From: DAIOXA01 sp050949165
Lineage (GTDB): Bacteria > Bacillota > Proteinivoracia > UBA4975
NCBI GenBank assembly: GCA_050949165.1
Contig: JBMNFF010000003.1
Coordinates: 283,758-347,757, forward strand
Reading direction: 5' to 3'
DNA length: 64,000 bases
Shown: positions 17,054 through 26,521 of the stretch, piece by piece
How positions within the stretch are numbered: position 1 is the first letter of the stretch
How the letters are laid out: every line of letters starts with the position of its first letter
The notes under the pieces: generated by a model
What the model saw: only the letters and a program-made list of their open reading frames with translations
Told to the model about the DNA's origin: nothing
Databases searched by the model: none
Program-made: the position numbers and the translations under genes

Positions 17054-17902
17054 ATGGTCCGCTTTTTCCGCGCCCTGGCCCTGGGCCTGGCCCTCCTGTT
17101 GCTGGTCGGCGCTTGCAGTGCCGGCAGCAGCGACAAAGCAGGGTACGACCCCCAGGATTCCAACTCCGAAGCTCCTTATAATGGTGAAGATTATGGCAAG
17201 GGCAGTCCCCGCCAGGTAATTTACCAGGCCTCCCTGGATGTATCCGTCGCCGATCTGAACAGCTCCATTGTCGCCCTCAGCCAGAAGGCGGCGGCCCTGG
17301 GCGGGTATATTGCCAACTCCTATCGGGATAATAGCGGCGAAAAGCCCAGCGCCCGGATCAGTTTCCGCATACCCCAGGCCAGGTACCAGGAATTTCTTCA
17401 ATATGCCCGGGAGCAAGGTGAACCGGGGCAGGAGAAGGTGGACAGCACCGATGTCACAGAAGAGTACCTGGACCTGGAAGCCCGCCTGGCTAACCGCCGG
17501 GTTCACGAAGAAAGGTTGCTGGAGCTCTTTACCCAGTCCGGCAGCATCGAAGAACTGCTTGCGGTGGAACGGGAACTGGCCCGGGTCAGGGAGGATATCG
17601 AGATCATCGAAGGCCGCCTGCGCTACCTGACTGACCGGGTTTCCATGGCCACTGTGGAAATCCAACTCATCCAGAAGCCCGGCGAAACCGAAGTCCCGGG
17701 ACTTAAACCGGTGGGAATAGGGGAAACCCTGCGCCGCTCCCTGCGGGCCCTGATCAACAGCTCCACCCTGTTCCTGGACATCCTCAGCTACATCTTTATC
17801 ATATTGGCAGCCCTCCTGCCCTTTGCAGTTCCCATAGGCCTCGTAATCTGGCTGATCTTCCGGCTGCGGCGCCGGAGCAAATCCCCTTCTCAAGAAGCCT
17901 AG
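17054..17902 (+). CDS. DUF4349 lipoprotein
   Basis: 282 residues from ATG 17054 after GGAGGTAATTGT. A lipoprotein signal peptide ends in LLVGAC (Cys near residue 20). After a low-complexity linker, residues 50-215 form the DUF4349 domain: YQASLDVSVADLNSSIVALS, ARISFRIPQARYQEFLQYA, then the long coiled-coil EEYLDLEARLANRRVHEERL and ELARVREDIEIIEGRLRYL. A C-terminal helix at about 240-265 precedes a basic tail RLRRRSKS. The topology is lipid-anchored outside with a second anchor at the end. The family is widespread in Firmicutes and of unknown function, possibly an envelope sensor or scaffold. Confidence 0.85.
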   Translation: MVRFFRALALGLALLLLVGACSAGSSDKAGYDPQDSNSEAPYNGEDYGKGSPRQVIYQASLDVSVADLNSSIVALSQKAAALGGYIANSYRDNSGEKPSARISFRIPQARYQEFLQYAREQGEPGQEKVDSTDVTEEYLDLEARLANRRVHEERLLELFTQSGSIEELLAVERELARVREDIEIIEGRLRYLTDRVSMATVEIQLIQKPGETEVPGLKPVGIGETLRRSLRALINSSTLFLDILSYIFIILAALLPFAVPIGLVIWLIFRLRRRSKSPSQEA

Positions 17903-17912
17903 GAGCCCCGGA

Positions 17913-17941
17913 AAGGGTCGGCAAAATGCCGGCCCTTTTTT
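17913..17941 (+). terminator. Terminator of the DUF4349 gene
   Basis: AAGGGTCGGCA and TGCCGGCCCTT pair around three A and are followed by a T run. Confidence 0.87.
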
Positions 17942-17986
17942 GTCAACCTCCTCCATGCTAAGATTAGAACGATAGGAGGTACCGAA

Positions 17987-19750
17987 ATGGATATAGGAAA
18001 ACTTATAAAACTGGTCAGGATACTGGTCTACGCCACTGCCGCCCTGGGAATTGCCGCTCTCCTCATCTTTCTGGCCCTGGGCGATAGCCGCGACCCCAGC
18101 TACTTTTATGGAACCTTGGCCGCCCTGCCCCTGTTCGGCCTCAGCATTTTCCTGCACTACCGCCTGGGCAGGCTAAAGGACCTCCGGTTTATCCGCCAAC
18201 AATGGGGCAAGGTCCTGGAGCGGAAGCGGAACTTCGACAACATCTCTCTCTACCACCGCTTCTGCCCCCACCTGCCAGGCAAGGCCCCAGTGGACGACAC
18301 CACCTGGCAGGATTTGAACATGAACGAACTGTACACCCGAATCGACCGCACCCTGACCGGTCCGGGAGAAGGGGTGTTATACCAGATCCTGCGCACTCCC
18401 TGCACCGGGGAAAGCCTCCCCGAGTTGAGGCGCCGCGATGAGATAATCTCGGTATTACAGCAAGACGCCAAGACCAGGGAGGCGCTGCAGATGGCCCTCC
18501 TCCGCCTGGGCAGGGACAAGGACCATACCCTTACCCGCCTGTTGTGGGAGCCCCTTCCAGACAAACCTACCCTGACCTTTATCTACTCTCTCCTGGCCCT
18601 GGTCGCCCTCCTGTCCCTGACCGCCCCGATTTTTCTGGGCACTCCGGGGCTGTCTTTGGTAATGCTGGCTTTCTCCTTGAATTCCCTGGTCCACTACCAG
18701 GTCCGGAAAAGGTATTCCTACCACATCCCCTCTATTACCAGTTTATCCGGCCTGCTCCGGGCCGCCCGCTCCCTGACCCAGGCCAACCTGCCTGGTTTGG
18801 AGCCGGAGCAGAAACAGCTGAGAAAGGGCCTGGCTGCTGCCAGAAAACTGAACCGCAAACTCCGGGCCCTGTTTCTCGATTCGCTGAAGGGCTCCGACGC
18901 CTTTTTCCTGATTCAGTATGTACAGATCCTCTTCTTGGTAGAGGTCCGGAGCTTCTATGGCGCCCTGGCAGAAATCCGGGGCAATCTCCAGGCGCTCAGG
19001 GAGCTCTTTACCCAGGTCGGCGCCTTGGACGCCATGCAGGCAGTCGCCTCTTACCGGGTGGGGCTGGACCATGTCAAACCGGAGTTCTGTCAGGAAGCTT
19101 GCCTCAAAGCCGTGGAGATCCGGCACCCCCTCCTGGAAAATCCGGTGCCCAATTCCATCGAAATCCGGAACCAGGGCATCCTCATCACCGGCTCCAACAT
19201 GGCGGGAAAGTCGACCTTCCTCCGCACCCTGGGGGTCAACGCAATCCTTGCTCAATCCCTCTTTATCTGCACGGCGGCAGCCTATACGGCCTGCTTCCTG
19301 CAGGTATGCACTTCGATAAACAAAGCCGACGATATTTCCCAGCAGAAAAGCCTCTACTATGCAGAGGCGGAACGGCTGCTCAAGATTATCCGCCCCCAGC
19401 CCCTCTCCATCCCCAGATTGCTCCTCATCGATGAACTGCTCTCGGGCACCAATTACACCGAGCGGCTGGCGGCCTCGGCGGCCATCCTCGACTATCTCAA
19501 GGGCCAGGACGCCCTGGTGGTGGTCGCCACCCACGACCTGGATTTGGCCGAAAGCCTGGGGTCGGCATACCTCTGTTACCACTTCTCAGACAAGGTTGAC
19601 AAGAACAACCTCGGCTTTGACTACACCCTCAAGAAGGGAATCGCCACCACCCGCAATGCCATAAAACTCCTGGAATATATGGGTTATCCCCAGGAAGTCA
19701 TCCATGGAGCCAATAGCCGGTTTAGCCCGGCGGCAAAGGGCGGCAAATAG
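17987..19750 (+). CDS. Membrane-anchored MutS-family ATPase
   Basis: 587 residues. Two helices open the protein (residues about 10-28 and 38-55) and another hydrophobic pair lies near 195-245. The C-terminal third is a MutS domain V ATPase: Walker A ITGSNMAGKSTFLRTLGVNA, Walker B PRLLLIDELLSGTNYTERLA and VVVATHDLDLAESL. Mismatch-recognition domain I (the Phe-x-Glu motif) and the Smr nuclease of MutS2 are absent. This matches the small MutS-like group with membrane helices seen in Clostridia and Bacteroidetes, whose role is not established. Start ATG 17987 after TAGGAGGTACCGAA. It is unlikely to perform classic mismatch repair. Confidence 0.85.
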   Translation: MDIGKLIKLVRILVYATAALGIAALLIFLALGDSRDPSYFYGTLAALPLFGLSIFLHYRLGRLKDLRFIRQQWGKVLERKRNFDNISLYHRFCPHLPGKAPVDDTTWQDLNMNELYTRIDRTLTGPGEGVLYQILRTPCTGESLPELRRRDEIISVLQQDAKTREALQMALLRLGRDKDHTLTRLLWEPLPDKPTLTFIYSLLALVALLSLTAPIFLGTPGLSLVMLAFSLNSLVHYQVRKRYSYHIPSITSLSGLLRAARSLTQANLPGLEPEQKQLRKGLAAARKLNRKLRALFLDSLKGSDAFFLIQYVQILFLVEVRSFYGALAEIRGNLQALRELFTQVGALDAMQAVASYRVGLDHVKPEFCQEACLKAVEIRHPLLENPVPNSIEIRNQGILITGSNMAGKSTFLRTLGVNAILAQSLFICTAAAYTACFLQVCTSINKADDISQQKSLYYAEAERLLKIIRPQPLSIPRLLLIDELLSGTNYTERLAASAAILDYLKGQDALVVVATHDLDLAESLGSAYLCYHFSDKVDKNNLGFDYTLKKGIATTRNAIKLLEYMGYPQEVIHGANSRFSPAAKGGK

Positions 19751-19871
19751 CGCCATCATTAAAAGGGTCCTTCTCGAGGCGCCTCCGCACCCGCTGCAAG
19801 ACCCCTAATCTCCAGGCGCCGGCACCACCTCAAACTGCCGGCATAATATCAATAGAGACCAGTCAATGAAC

Positions 19872-20198
19872 CTACACTATTTCCTGAACTTCCTTGATAT
19901 TCTCAGTCCTCAACAGGCGGATATTCTCCCGCCCTTTTTTATCCCTTTCAACCACCTTGAGCCACTCATCCTCTACCTGCAGCACAGTGCATTTTATTTC
20001 CGAAGGAAAGTCGCTCTCCAGGACAAGGGTGCATTGCTTCCCTTCCAATTCCTTTAACAATTTGGACATAGACAGATCCCCTCCTTTTCTCTCCCTGGCC
20101 TCCAATCTCTTTACCCGGGCAGCGAGCCTTTTAACTTTCCCGGGCAGGCCGGAATAAACCAAAATCAGGATTAAGGCGATCAGGCCGGCGTACTCCAT
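19872..20198 (-). CDS. Small membrane-anchored protein with coiled coil
   Basis: 108 residues, ATG 20198 after GGGGGGGAGACC. Residues 2-18 are a membrane helix (EYAGLIALILILVYSGLPG), then a basic amphipathic stretch KVKRLAARVKRLEARERKG, then a small beta-rich domain (CTLVLESDFPSEIKCTVLQV, EWLKVVERDKKGRENIRLLR, ENIKEVQEIV) that resembles the Sm/KOW-like folds of small Firmicute membrane proteins. Function unknown. Single gene; I see no clear terminator downstream. Confidence 0.75.
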   Translation of the reverse strand: MEYAGLIALILILVYSGLPGKVKRLAARVKRLEARERKGGDLSMSKLLKELEGKQCTLVLESDFPSEIKCTVLQVEDEWLKVVERDKKGRENIRLLRTENIKEVQEIV

Positions 20199-20325
20199 GG
20201 TCTCCCCCCCCTGGCATATGTTGACAAAAATAGGATAGCAGACGGCATCTGGGCCGGCAAGCTTTTCTCTGCAGGATAACCGCCCTCCAGAGACGAATTA
20301 TTATCAACATTCCGGAGGTGATAGC

Positions 20326-22035
20326 ATGGCCAAGATGGTTCCCTCCCAGTACAACCCAGAGACCACCAGTTATGGTGAGCAACAGATCTTTAGAGCTATG
20401 GGACAATTGCCCGACACCTATACCGTCTTTCATTCCCTGGCCCTGAACAGCCATGAGAGCAAGCTCTTTGCCGAGATAGACTTCGTCGTCCTCGGCCCCC
20501 AGGGCGTCCTCTGCCTGGAGGTCAAGGGGGGCAGTATCAAATGCCATGAGCGCCAGTGGTACTCCTATGGCCAGGAGGGCTCCCGGCCCATCCAAAACCC
20601 CTTTACCCAGGCCCAGACTGCGGCCATGGCCCTGCGCGATGATATCAAGGACTACTTTCGCAACAACCGCAACATTGTGGGCGCCTGCTTTGCTTCGGGG
20701 GTGGCCTTTCCCGACATCGCCTTTTGCGAGCGGGGCCCGGAGATTCGCCCGGAAATCGTCTATGACAAGAACAGCGGCGACCTCATGGCCTACATAGAAA
20801 GGGTGTTTGAGTACTGGAAGGATGAGTTCCGCCGCCGTTACGATTATGAGTTGACAGGCCTGTCCGGCATTGCCCGCACCCAGCTGGAAAGATATCTCTG
20901 CAACGACTTCGACATCGTCTACACCGTGGGCGCCCGGGTCGACCAGGTCAAACAGGAAACCATCCGCCTCACCGAAAGTCAAATGCGGGTCCTCAACTAC
21001 GTCGCCCTGAACCCCCGCATCCTCATGACCGGCGGCGCCGGCACCGGCAAGACCATCCTCAGCCTTGAACACGCCCGGCGGCTGGCTCGACAAGGCCAAC
21101 AGGTCCTATTCCTCTGTTATAACCACAACCTGACCTTTCACCTGCAGCACCGAATCCGGGTGCAGGATCCCGAGGTGGCGGACACCCGCCTCCAGGTGGA
21201 CGCCATCTATAAGTACCTGCTCCGCACCCTGGAGGCGGGCCAACACCTGCCCCCCCGTCCGCCCCAATCCGATGGACAAGCCTATAGCAAGTACTGGCAG
21301 CACGATATCCCCCAAGCCTTTCTGGAATTGGCCGGGGCAGACCTCCAGCCCCGGCATGACGTATTGGTCATCGATGAGGGCCAGGACCTCCTGAACCCCC
21401 TGCTCCTCCAATGCCTGGACAAGCTGGTAGAGGGCGGCCTCGGCCAGGGGCGCTGGCTCATCGCCCTGGATCCCAGGCAAAACCTCTACCAAACCCAATT
21501 GGCTGACGGACTGGAGCAATTGAACAGGCTTAACCCTGCCACCCTCACCCTGGAGGATAATTATCGAAATGCCCCGGAGATAATCGAGTACACCATCGAG
21601 AACACCGGCATCGACCCCCAGGTCAATGCCCTGATCCAGAGCCCGGGCCTGAAGATTCGGGAGGACTTTTATCAGGACCTCCGGGAGCAGCGGATTAAGT
21701 TGGTCAAGGCCCTGGAACAGCTGAAGAAGGATGAGGTGCCCCCTGCCGATATCTGCATCGTCTCCCTGACCAGTTATGAAAAGTCCGTGCTCCAGGGCCA
21801 CCCCCAGGCGGGCAAGTTCCCCATTCAACATCTTACCGACCTTCCCCCTGAAGAGTGGGATTCCGACAAGGTGAAGTTCAGCTCAGTCCACCGCTTTAAG
21901 GGACTGGAATCTCCCGTGGTCATCCTCACCGATGTCACCAGCACCCAAGGGGAATACGCCACCCGCTGCTACACCGCCATGACCCGCGCCAAGGCCCTGC
22001 TCTGGGTGCTAAAGCAAGAGGGCCCTGACCGGTGA
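20326..22035 (+). CDS. NERD-domain superfamily I helicase-like protein
   Basis: 569 residues. Residues 15-140 form a NERD nuclease-related domain (SKLFAEIDFVVLGPQGVLCL, EVKGG). The rest is a UvrD/DUF2075-type helicase core: Walker A MTGGAGTGKTILSLEHARRL near 229, motif II VLVIDEGQDLLNPLLLQCLD, LDPRQNLYQTQLADGLEQL, motif V FSSVHRFKGLESPVVILTD and motif VI YTAMTRAKALLWV. Start ATG 20326 after GGAGGTGATAGC. The NERD plus helicase design suggests DNA processing or defence-related nucleic-acid turnover; the EVKGG triad resembles the Glu-x-Lys of restriction-type nucleases. The target is not known. Confidence 0.87.
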   Translation: MAKMVPSQYNPETTSYGEQQIFRAMGQLPDTYTVFHSLALNSHESKLFAEIDFVVLGPQGVLCLEVKGGSIKCHERQWYSYGQEGSRPIQNPFTQAQTAAMALRDDIKDYFRNNRNIVGACFASGVAFPDIAFCERGPEIRPEIVYDKNSGDLMAYIERVFEYWKDEFRRRYDYELTGLSGIARTQLERYLCNDFDIVYTVGARVDQVKQETIRLTESQMRVLNYVALNPRILMTGGAGTGKTILSLEHARRLARQGQQVLFLCYNHNLTFHLQHRIRVQDPEVADTRLQVDAIYKYLLRTLEAGQHLPPRPPQSDGQAYSKYWQHDIPQAFLELAGADLQPRHDVLVIDEGQDLLNPLLLQCLDKLVEGGLGQGRWLIALDPRQNLYQTQLADGLEQLNRLNPATLTLEDNYRNAPEIIEYTIENTGIDPQVNALIQSPGLKIREDFYQDLREQRIKLVKALEQLKKDEVPPADICIVSLTSYEKSVLQGHPQAGKFPIQHLTDLPPEEWDSDKVKFSSVHRFKGLESPVVILTDVTSTQGEYATRCYTAMTRAKALLWVLKQEGPDR

Positions 22036-22068
22036 CGGCAGGCCTGCCAGGAAAGGAATGGTGATTAC

Positions 22069-23067
22069 ATGCTAAGATGGGTCAAGGACAACCAGGTGCT
22101 GGCCTTTACCATCACAGCTTTTCTGCTCTCATGGAGTATCTGGGCGGCGTCGCCAATTCTCGGAGGCGGTGAGGATGCCCAGAGAATAATCAGCAGCGTC
22201 GGCGCCTTTGGGCCGTCGGCGGCGGCAGTACTTATCTCCCTTCTGCTGGGGGGCTCTGACAAGGACTGCCTGAACGGAAAGGCCTTTTTCCTTTCCTTCC
22301 CGCTCATCTATGCCCTGGCAGTACTTTCCCTGAACCCGGTATTTCAAGCGAGGTTCCAGCTCCAAAATGTCGCCCTTTTGGCCCTGCCTTCGGCAATAGC
22401 CGCCGCATTCTTCGCCCTGGCCTTCTCCCGCAATCCGGCGGCAGGCATGCTCAAGTCCTTGGTTGAACTCCGGGTTCCCGGAAAATGGTATGCCCTTTCC
22501 CTCCTGCTCTTTCCGGCTGCAGTTGTCTTCGGCGCCTTGCTGGATTCATACCTGACGGGCACTGCAATTTCCCTTTACAGCGGGAGCCTGGCCCGATATA
22601 TCTACCTGCAGGTCTTGACCTTCCTCGGCTATGGGCTCTTCGGAGGCTCCCTCAACGAGGAAGTTGGCTGGCGGGGCTTCGCCCTGCCGAGACTGCTCAA
22701 GAGATTTCGCCCCCTGGCGGCCACCCTGATCTTGGGCGCGATCTGGACTGTGTGGCATGCCCCGCTCCACTTCACCAGCTTCTACGGCGATGGCCTGCCC
22801 GGGTTTCTTGCCCGTTTCCCCGCCAACATCGCCCTGACATTTTTCTTTACCCACCTGTATCTAAAGAGCGAGGGCAGTCTCTTCCTGGCCGTCCTGCTCC
22901 ACACCTCGGTCAATTTTTCCTTTACCATGTTCCCAATTACCGCCAACGCCACGTACTATTCCAACATCCTGTTGCTGGTCTTCATTGTCGTTGCCATCAT
23001 CCACAACAGAAGGCTGTGGTTCCCCCCACGGCCTCAACAGGCAGCTAGTGAAGCGCCTCATGCATAA
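22069..23067 (+). CDS. CPBP (CAAX protease/bacteriocin-processing) membrane protein
   Basis: 332 residues with about eight membrane helices. The conserved Abi/CPBP motifs are present: SLNEEVGWRGFALPRLLKRF (EExxxR), AIWTVWHAPLHFTS (second motif His) and VLLHTSVNFSFTM (HxxxN). These residues coordinate metal or form the active site of a glutamic-type intramembrane protease. Start ATG 22069 after GGAATGGTGATTAC, 33 bases after the helicase gene, so co-transcription is likely. CPBP proteins act in peptide maturation or self-immunity; no bacteriocin gene is adjacent here. Confidence 0.87.
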   Translation: MLRWVKDNQVLAFTITAFLLSWSIWAASPILGGGEDAQRIISSVGAFGPSAAAVLISLLLGGSDKDCLNGKAFFLSFPLIYALAVLSLNPVFQARFQLQNVALLALPSAIAAAFFALAFSRNPAAGMLKSLVELRVPGKWYALSLLLFPAAVVFGALLDSYLTGTAISLYSGSLARYIYLQVLTFLGYGLFGGSLNEEVGWRGFALPRLLKRFRPLAATLILGAIWTVWHAPLHFTSFYGDGLPGFLARFPANIALTFFFTHLYLKSEGSLFLAVLLHTSVNFSFTMFPITANATYYSNILLLVFIVVAIIHNRRLWFPPRPQQAASEAPHA

Positions 23068-23072
23068 TAATC

Positions 23073-23103
23073 AGCCCAGCCAAATCGGCTGGGCTGTTTT
23101 TAT
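23073..23103 (+). terminator. Terminator of the CPBP gene
   Basis: AGCCCAGCC-AAATC-GGCTGGGCT followed by GTTTTTAT. It abuts the stop of the convergent carbamoylase gene. Confidence 0.87.
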
Positions 23104-23105
23104 CC

Positions 23106-24350
23106 TCAAGAACTTTGGGCCAGGCCGAGGATTGCCCGGAGCAACACATTGCATCCCTTCTCGATATCCTCATACCGGGTGAATTCCTCGGGAGTGTGGC
23201 TCCTGCCCCCGACGCTGGGGACGAAGAGCATGCCCACATCGGTGACCGCCGTCATCACGCAGGCATCGTGCAGGGCGCCGCTGCTCATCTTCAGGGTGGG
23301 GATACCCAGCTCCCTGGCTGCCCTCTCCAGCTCCCCGATGACTCCCGGGGCGAAGGTCACCGGCTTGGTGTCGCCCAGTACCTCGATCTCGGCCTCCAGT
23401 CCCCGGGCCCTGGCCACTGCGTGCACCTTGTCGACCAGGGCAATGGCCACGGCCCCCAGGCCCTCGTCATTGGTATCCCGGACGTCCAGGGTAAAGTAAA
23501 CCTTCCCGGGGATGACATTGGGTATGTTGGGGGAACAGTGGATCCTGCCCACAGTGGTCACCGCAGCGGCGCTGCCAAAGCGGGTGAGGATATCGTCCAC
23601 CGAGGCCATGATTTCCACCGCCCCGGCCAGAGGGTCGCGGCGGAATTTCATGGGCGTGGCCCCGGCGTGGTTGGCCTCTCCCCGCAAATGTACCCCCAGC
23701 CACTTGTTGCCGGCCACATTCTCGACAATGCCCAGGGGTATCCCTTGCCGATCCAATACCACGCTCTGCTCGATATGCAGTTCCACCAGTGCCTTTACTT
23801 CTCCGGGCTTTATTGTTTTCTCCGCCATGGTGTCGGGCTCCAGGCCAAAGTCCTTGGCCAGCTGGTACATGGACCTGCCCTGGCCGTCGCGAAAGCCCTT
23901 GAGGTCTTCCACCTGCAGGGCCCCCACCAGGGCCTTGCTGCCCGCCAGGGACCTGCCGAAGTTGGAACCCTCTTCTTCGGCGAAGACGATCAGTTCCAGG
24001 GGGTGGTCATGTTCCTGGTTGTGCCGGGCAATGGTCCGCAGCACCTCCAGTCCGGCCAGGACGCCTAAAACCCCGTCGAAGTTCCCGCCGTGGCCGACGC
24101 TGTCAATATGGGAGCCCACCAGGACCGGGGGCAGGCCCGGGACCCTGCCTTCCTTTCTGGCCCGAATATTGCCGACGCCGTCAGTGCTCACAGTCAGCCC
24201 CAGCTCCGCCAGTTGCGCCAGCAGGTAGTCCCGGGCCCGGCGATCCTCGGGGCTGTACGAAAACCTGGTACACCCCTGGCCCGGAGTGGCAGTGAACTCC
24301 GCCATCCTTTCCAGATCCCGGCGCAGCCGGGCTATATCGATTTGCAGCAT
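23106..24350 (-). CDS. Zn-dependent amidase, hydantoinase/carbamoylase family
   Basis: 414 residues, the family length. It belongs to the M20-like allantoate amidohydrolase / N-carbamoyl-L-amino-acid hydrolase group. Metal-binding residues are visible in VLVGSHIDSVGHGGNFDGVL, VFAEEEGSNFGRSLAGSKAL, LVELHIEQSVVLD and KMSSGALHDACVMT. The middle lid domain starts near residue 210 (GEANHAGATPMKFRRDPLAG). Start ATG 24350 after GGAGGGATGAAGC. Expected reaction: hydrolysis of an N-carbamoyl or ureido group, releasing ammonia and CO2. It stands alone, with no hydantoinase or allantoinase neighbour, so the substrate cannot be decided. Confidence 0.9.
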   Translation of the reverse strand: MLQIDIARLRRDLERMAEFTATPGQGCTRFSYSPEDRRARDYLLAQLAELGLTVSTDGVGNIRARKEGRVPGLPPVLVGSHIDSVGHGGNFDGVLGVLAGLEVLRTIARHNQEHDHPLELIVFAEEEGSNFGRSLAGSKALVGALQVEDLKGFRDGQGRSMYQLAKDFGLEPDTMAEKTIKPGEVKALVELHIEQSVVLDRQGIPLGIVENVAGNKWLGVHLRGEANHAGATPMKFRRDPLAGAVEIMASVDDILTRFGSAAAVTTVGRIHCSPNIPNVIPGKVYFTLDVRDTNDEGLGAVAIALVDKVHAVARARGLEAEIEVLGDTKPVTFAPGVIGELERAARELGIPTLKMSSGALHDACVMTAVTDVGMLFVPSVGGRSHTPEEFTRYEDIEKGCNVLLRAILGLAQSS

Positions 24351-24424
24351 GCTTCATCCCTCCGCAATCTCAATGGTATCACCACATTATTCCATACCCG
24401 ACAGGGTCAATCCTGCTGAAATAC

Positions 24425-24452
24425 AGAGAAAACCGACCCCAGGGGGATCGGC
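24425..24452 (-). terminator. Terminator on the minus strand upstream of the carbamoylase
   Basis: On the minus strand CCGATCCCC-CT-GGGGTCGG is followed by TTTTCTCT. It can end the aldehyde oxidoreductase transcript about 175 bases after its stop. Confidence 0.75.
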
Positions 24453-24568
24453 TCTCCCAAATATTAGATTCCCGCGATTATACCCAGGTATTTTCTATCT
24501 CCCTGCCAAGAGGCAGAAATAAAATCCCACTGCATCGCTTTATCTGATTACAGCATAGGGCCCAGGGG

Positions 24569-24588
24569 GGAAAATGTCAACATTTTCC
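24569..24588. promoter_or_regulatory. 9-2-9 inverted repeat, candidate operator
   Basis: GGAAAATGT-CA-ACATTTTCC is a perfect inverted repeat in the gap between the aldehyde oxidoreductase and the carbamoylase. It has no T run, so an operator is likelier than a terminator. Confidence 0.4.
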
Positions 24589-24628
24589 TGGTTAGTGAAT
24601 TGCGGTACAATCCTCACTGGGCCGCCTT

Positions 24629-26515
24629 TCAGCACGGCAAACCGAGTCTCTGCAGACGCCTTTTCCCTGGCTTGCCCTCTTCGTCCCAGCCCCGGATCTT
24701 ATAATATTTCTTGAGCATGTCGGCCAGTTTGACCCGGCTGTGCATATCCTCAGCCCGCTGCAATTCTGCCAGCAGCCGCTTGGGCAGGGTATCATCCTGG
24801 GGCTTAAGGCCCTGGCGGAGATTGATCAGCCGCTCCAGGTTAAAGCCCCGCTCCCCTGCCCGGAGGAAGCTGCCGATATCCATCCTGAAGCCGGTGGCCA
24901 ACTTGACGGCGTAGGGGTGTGGCAGTACCGCCTTGAGATTTAACTTCATCAGCCCCGCCTGGTTGTGCAGGAGTCCGACGATACCCCCCGCCGCGGGCAC
25001 GACTTTATTTGCGACTTTGGCGGTGAAACTCTCGGGCTTTTTGACCAGGGGGGCCGGCAACAAGGCGTAGGTGGTAAACAGGCAGGTGCCCCCGGCTGAG
25101 ACCGCCTCCATCATGTCCTGAAAGAAGATGGCAAAGCCCGCCTTACCCGAGGTGGTTGCGCCGCTGACCTTCAGACCCAACCCCTCCAGGACCACCAGGT
25201 AGCCGCCGTTGAGATGGCAGCCGCCCCGGTTGGCGGTGGCGTAGCCCAGGCCCATGCCCTGGGCCGAGCGGGGTTCATAGGCTGCCAGCTCCAGGCCCTT
25301 AACCTGAATGGCGAATTCGTGACCGCCGTATTTCTCGGCCATGCGCCGGGTCCCTTCCGCCAGGTCGGCGCCGATTCCCCGCCGGGTGGCCACCTGCTCC
25401 ACCAGGTCCTCCAGTTGCCCGGCCTGGCCAAACTCGAGCCCGTTGTCCCAGAGGCCCTTCTCATTGAGCTCCATGGCGAAGCCCACGCTGCTGCCAAAGG
25501 ACATGGTATCGATTCCGTATTCATCGCAGAGGTAATTGACCCTGATGATGGTTTCCAGGTCGCTGTTCATGAGGTTGCTGCCCAGGAGGCCGATTGTTTC
25601 CAGCTCCGGGCCCTTGACCTCCTTGCCGTCGACCTTCACCACCCGCCCGCACTGGATTGGACAGGTAATGCAACCCCGGTTGGCCACCAGGTATTTTTCC
25701 CGCAGGGTCTCCCCGCTGATCTTCTCGTGCTCCTCAAAGCTGCCCCGGGCGTAGTTCCTGGTGGCCAGGAGGTGGTGCCGGTTCATCGGCCGGACCAGGT
25801 TGGCGGTACCCAGTTTGGGCAGCACCTCTCCGGTGAGGGGGTGGGCGCGAAGCTGTTTGATCCAGGCCCGATTCAGGGCCCGCAGTCCCTCTTTGTCGTA
25901 GATGGGAACGGACTTGTTGCCGCTGGCCACCAGGCCCTTGAGGTTCTTGGACCCAAAGACGGCGCCCACGCCGCCCCGGCCTGCCACCCGCTCCTGGCTG
26001 ACCAGGGCGGCATAGCGGACCAGGTTTTCCCCGGCGGGACCGATGACCAGGGTCCCCCGCCTGGCGCCCAGCAGCGCTTGGGTCTCGCCGGTCTTCTTGC
26101 CCCAGAGGGAAGCGGCGTCCTTGATCTCGATACCCTCTTCATCGATATCCAGATATACCTTGTCCCGGCTCTTGCCGGCGATGACCAGAGCATCGTACCC
26201 CGCCCGCTTCAGGTGCAGGCCGAAATTGCCGCCGCAATTGGATGAGACCAGAAGTCCAGTCAGGGGAGAAATAGTGGATACATTGAACCTGGAAGAGCAG
26301 GGCGCCGAAGAGCCCGTCAGGGGCGACGTGCTTATCACAATGATGTTCTCGGGCGAAAGGGGGTCTACCTTTTGGGAAAGGGAATCGTAGATTATCTTGG
26401 CGGCCATGATCTTGCCGCCCAGGAACAGCTCCCGCTCCCGGTCCGAGAAGGGATAGTCCTCGACCCGACCGGTGGTCAGGTCCACCTTGGCAATTCTGCC
26501 TGCATACCCGTACAT
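24629..26515 (-). CDS. aor: Aldehyde ferredoxin oxidoreductase (AOR) family, pterin tungsten/molybdenum enzyme
   Basis: 628 residues, close to the family norm. The N-terminal pterin-binding domain shows ELFLGGKIMAAKIIYDSLS, ENIIVISTSPLTGSSAPCSS and FGLHLKRAGYDALVIAGKSR. The [4Fe-4S] ligands lie in RGCITCPIQCGR and in SAGGTCLFTT near residue 480. RVAGRGGVGAVFGSKNLKGL is a strong family marker. The reaction is aldehyde plus water to carboxylic acid with reduction of ferredoxin, and can run in reverse. It follows an iron-type alcohol dehydrogenase by six bases; together they interconvert alcohol, aldehyde and acid. The cofactor metal (W or Mo) cannot be told from sequence. Confidence 0.93.
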   Translation of the reverse strand: MYGYAGRIAKVDLTTGRVEDYPFSDRERELFLGGKIMAAKIIYDSLSQKVDPLSPENIIVISTSPLTGSSAPCSSRFNVSTISPLTGLLVSSNCGGNFGLHLKRAGYDALVIAGKSRDKVYLDIDEEGIEIKDAASLWGKKTGETQALLGARRGTLVIGPAGENLVRYAALVSQERVAGRGGVGAVFGSKNLKGLVASGNKSVPIYDKEGLRALNRAWIKQLRAHPLTGEVLPKLGTANLVRPMNRHHLLATRNYARGSFEEHEKISGETLREKYLVANRGCITCPIQCGRVVKVDGKEVKGPELETIGLLGSNLMNSDLETIIRVNYLCDEYGIDTMSFGSSVGFAMELNEKGLWDNGLEFGQAGQLEDLVEQVATRRGIGADLAEGTRRMAEKYGGHEFAIQVKGLELAAYEPRSAQGMGLGYATANRGGCHLNGGYLVVLEGLGLKVSGATTSGKAGFAIFFQDMMEAVSAGGTCLFTTYALLPAPLVKKPESFTAKVANKVVPAAGGIVGLLHNQAGLMKLNLKAVLPHPYAVKLATGFRMDIGSFLRAGERGFNLERLINLRQGLKPQDDTLPKRLLAELQRAEDMHSRVKLADMLKKYYKIRGWDEEGKPGKRRLQRLGLPC

Positions 26516-26521
26516 CAGCCT

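Noticed and set aside
19760..19865. Looked for a terminator of the 19872-20198 gene
   Set aside because: A CCGGCA/TGCCGG pair exists but without a T run; not enough to call.
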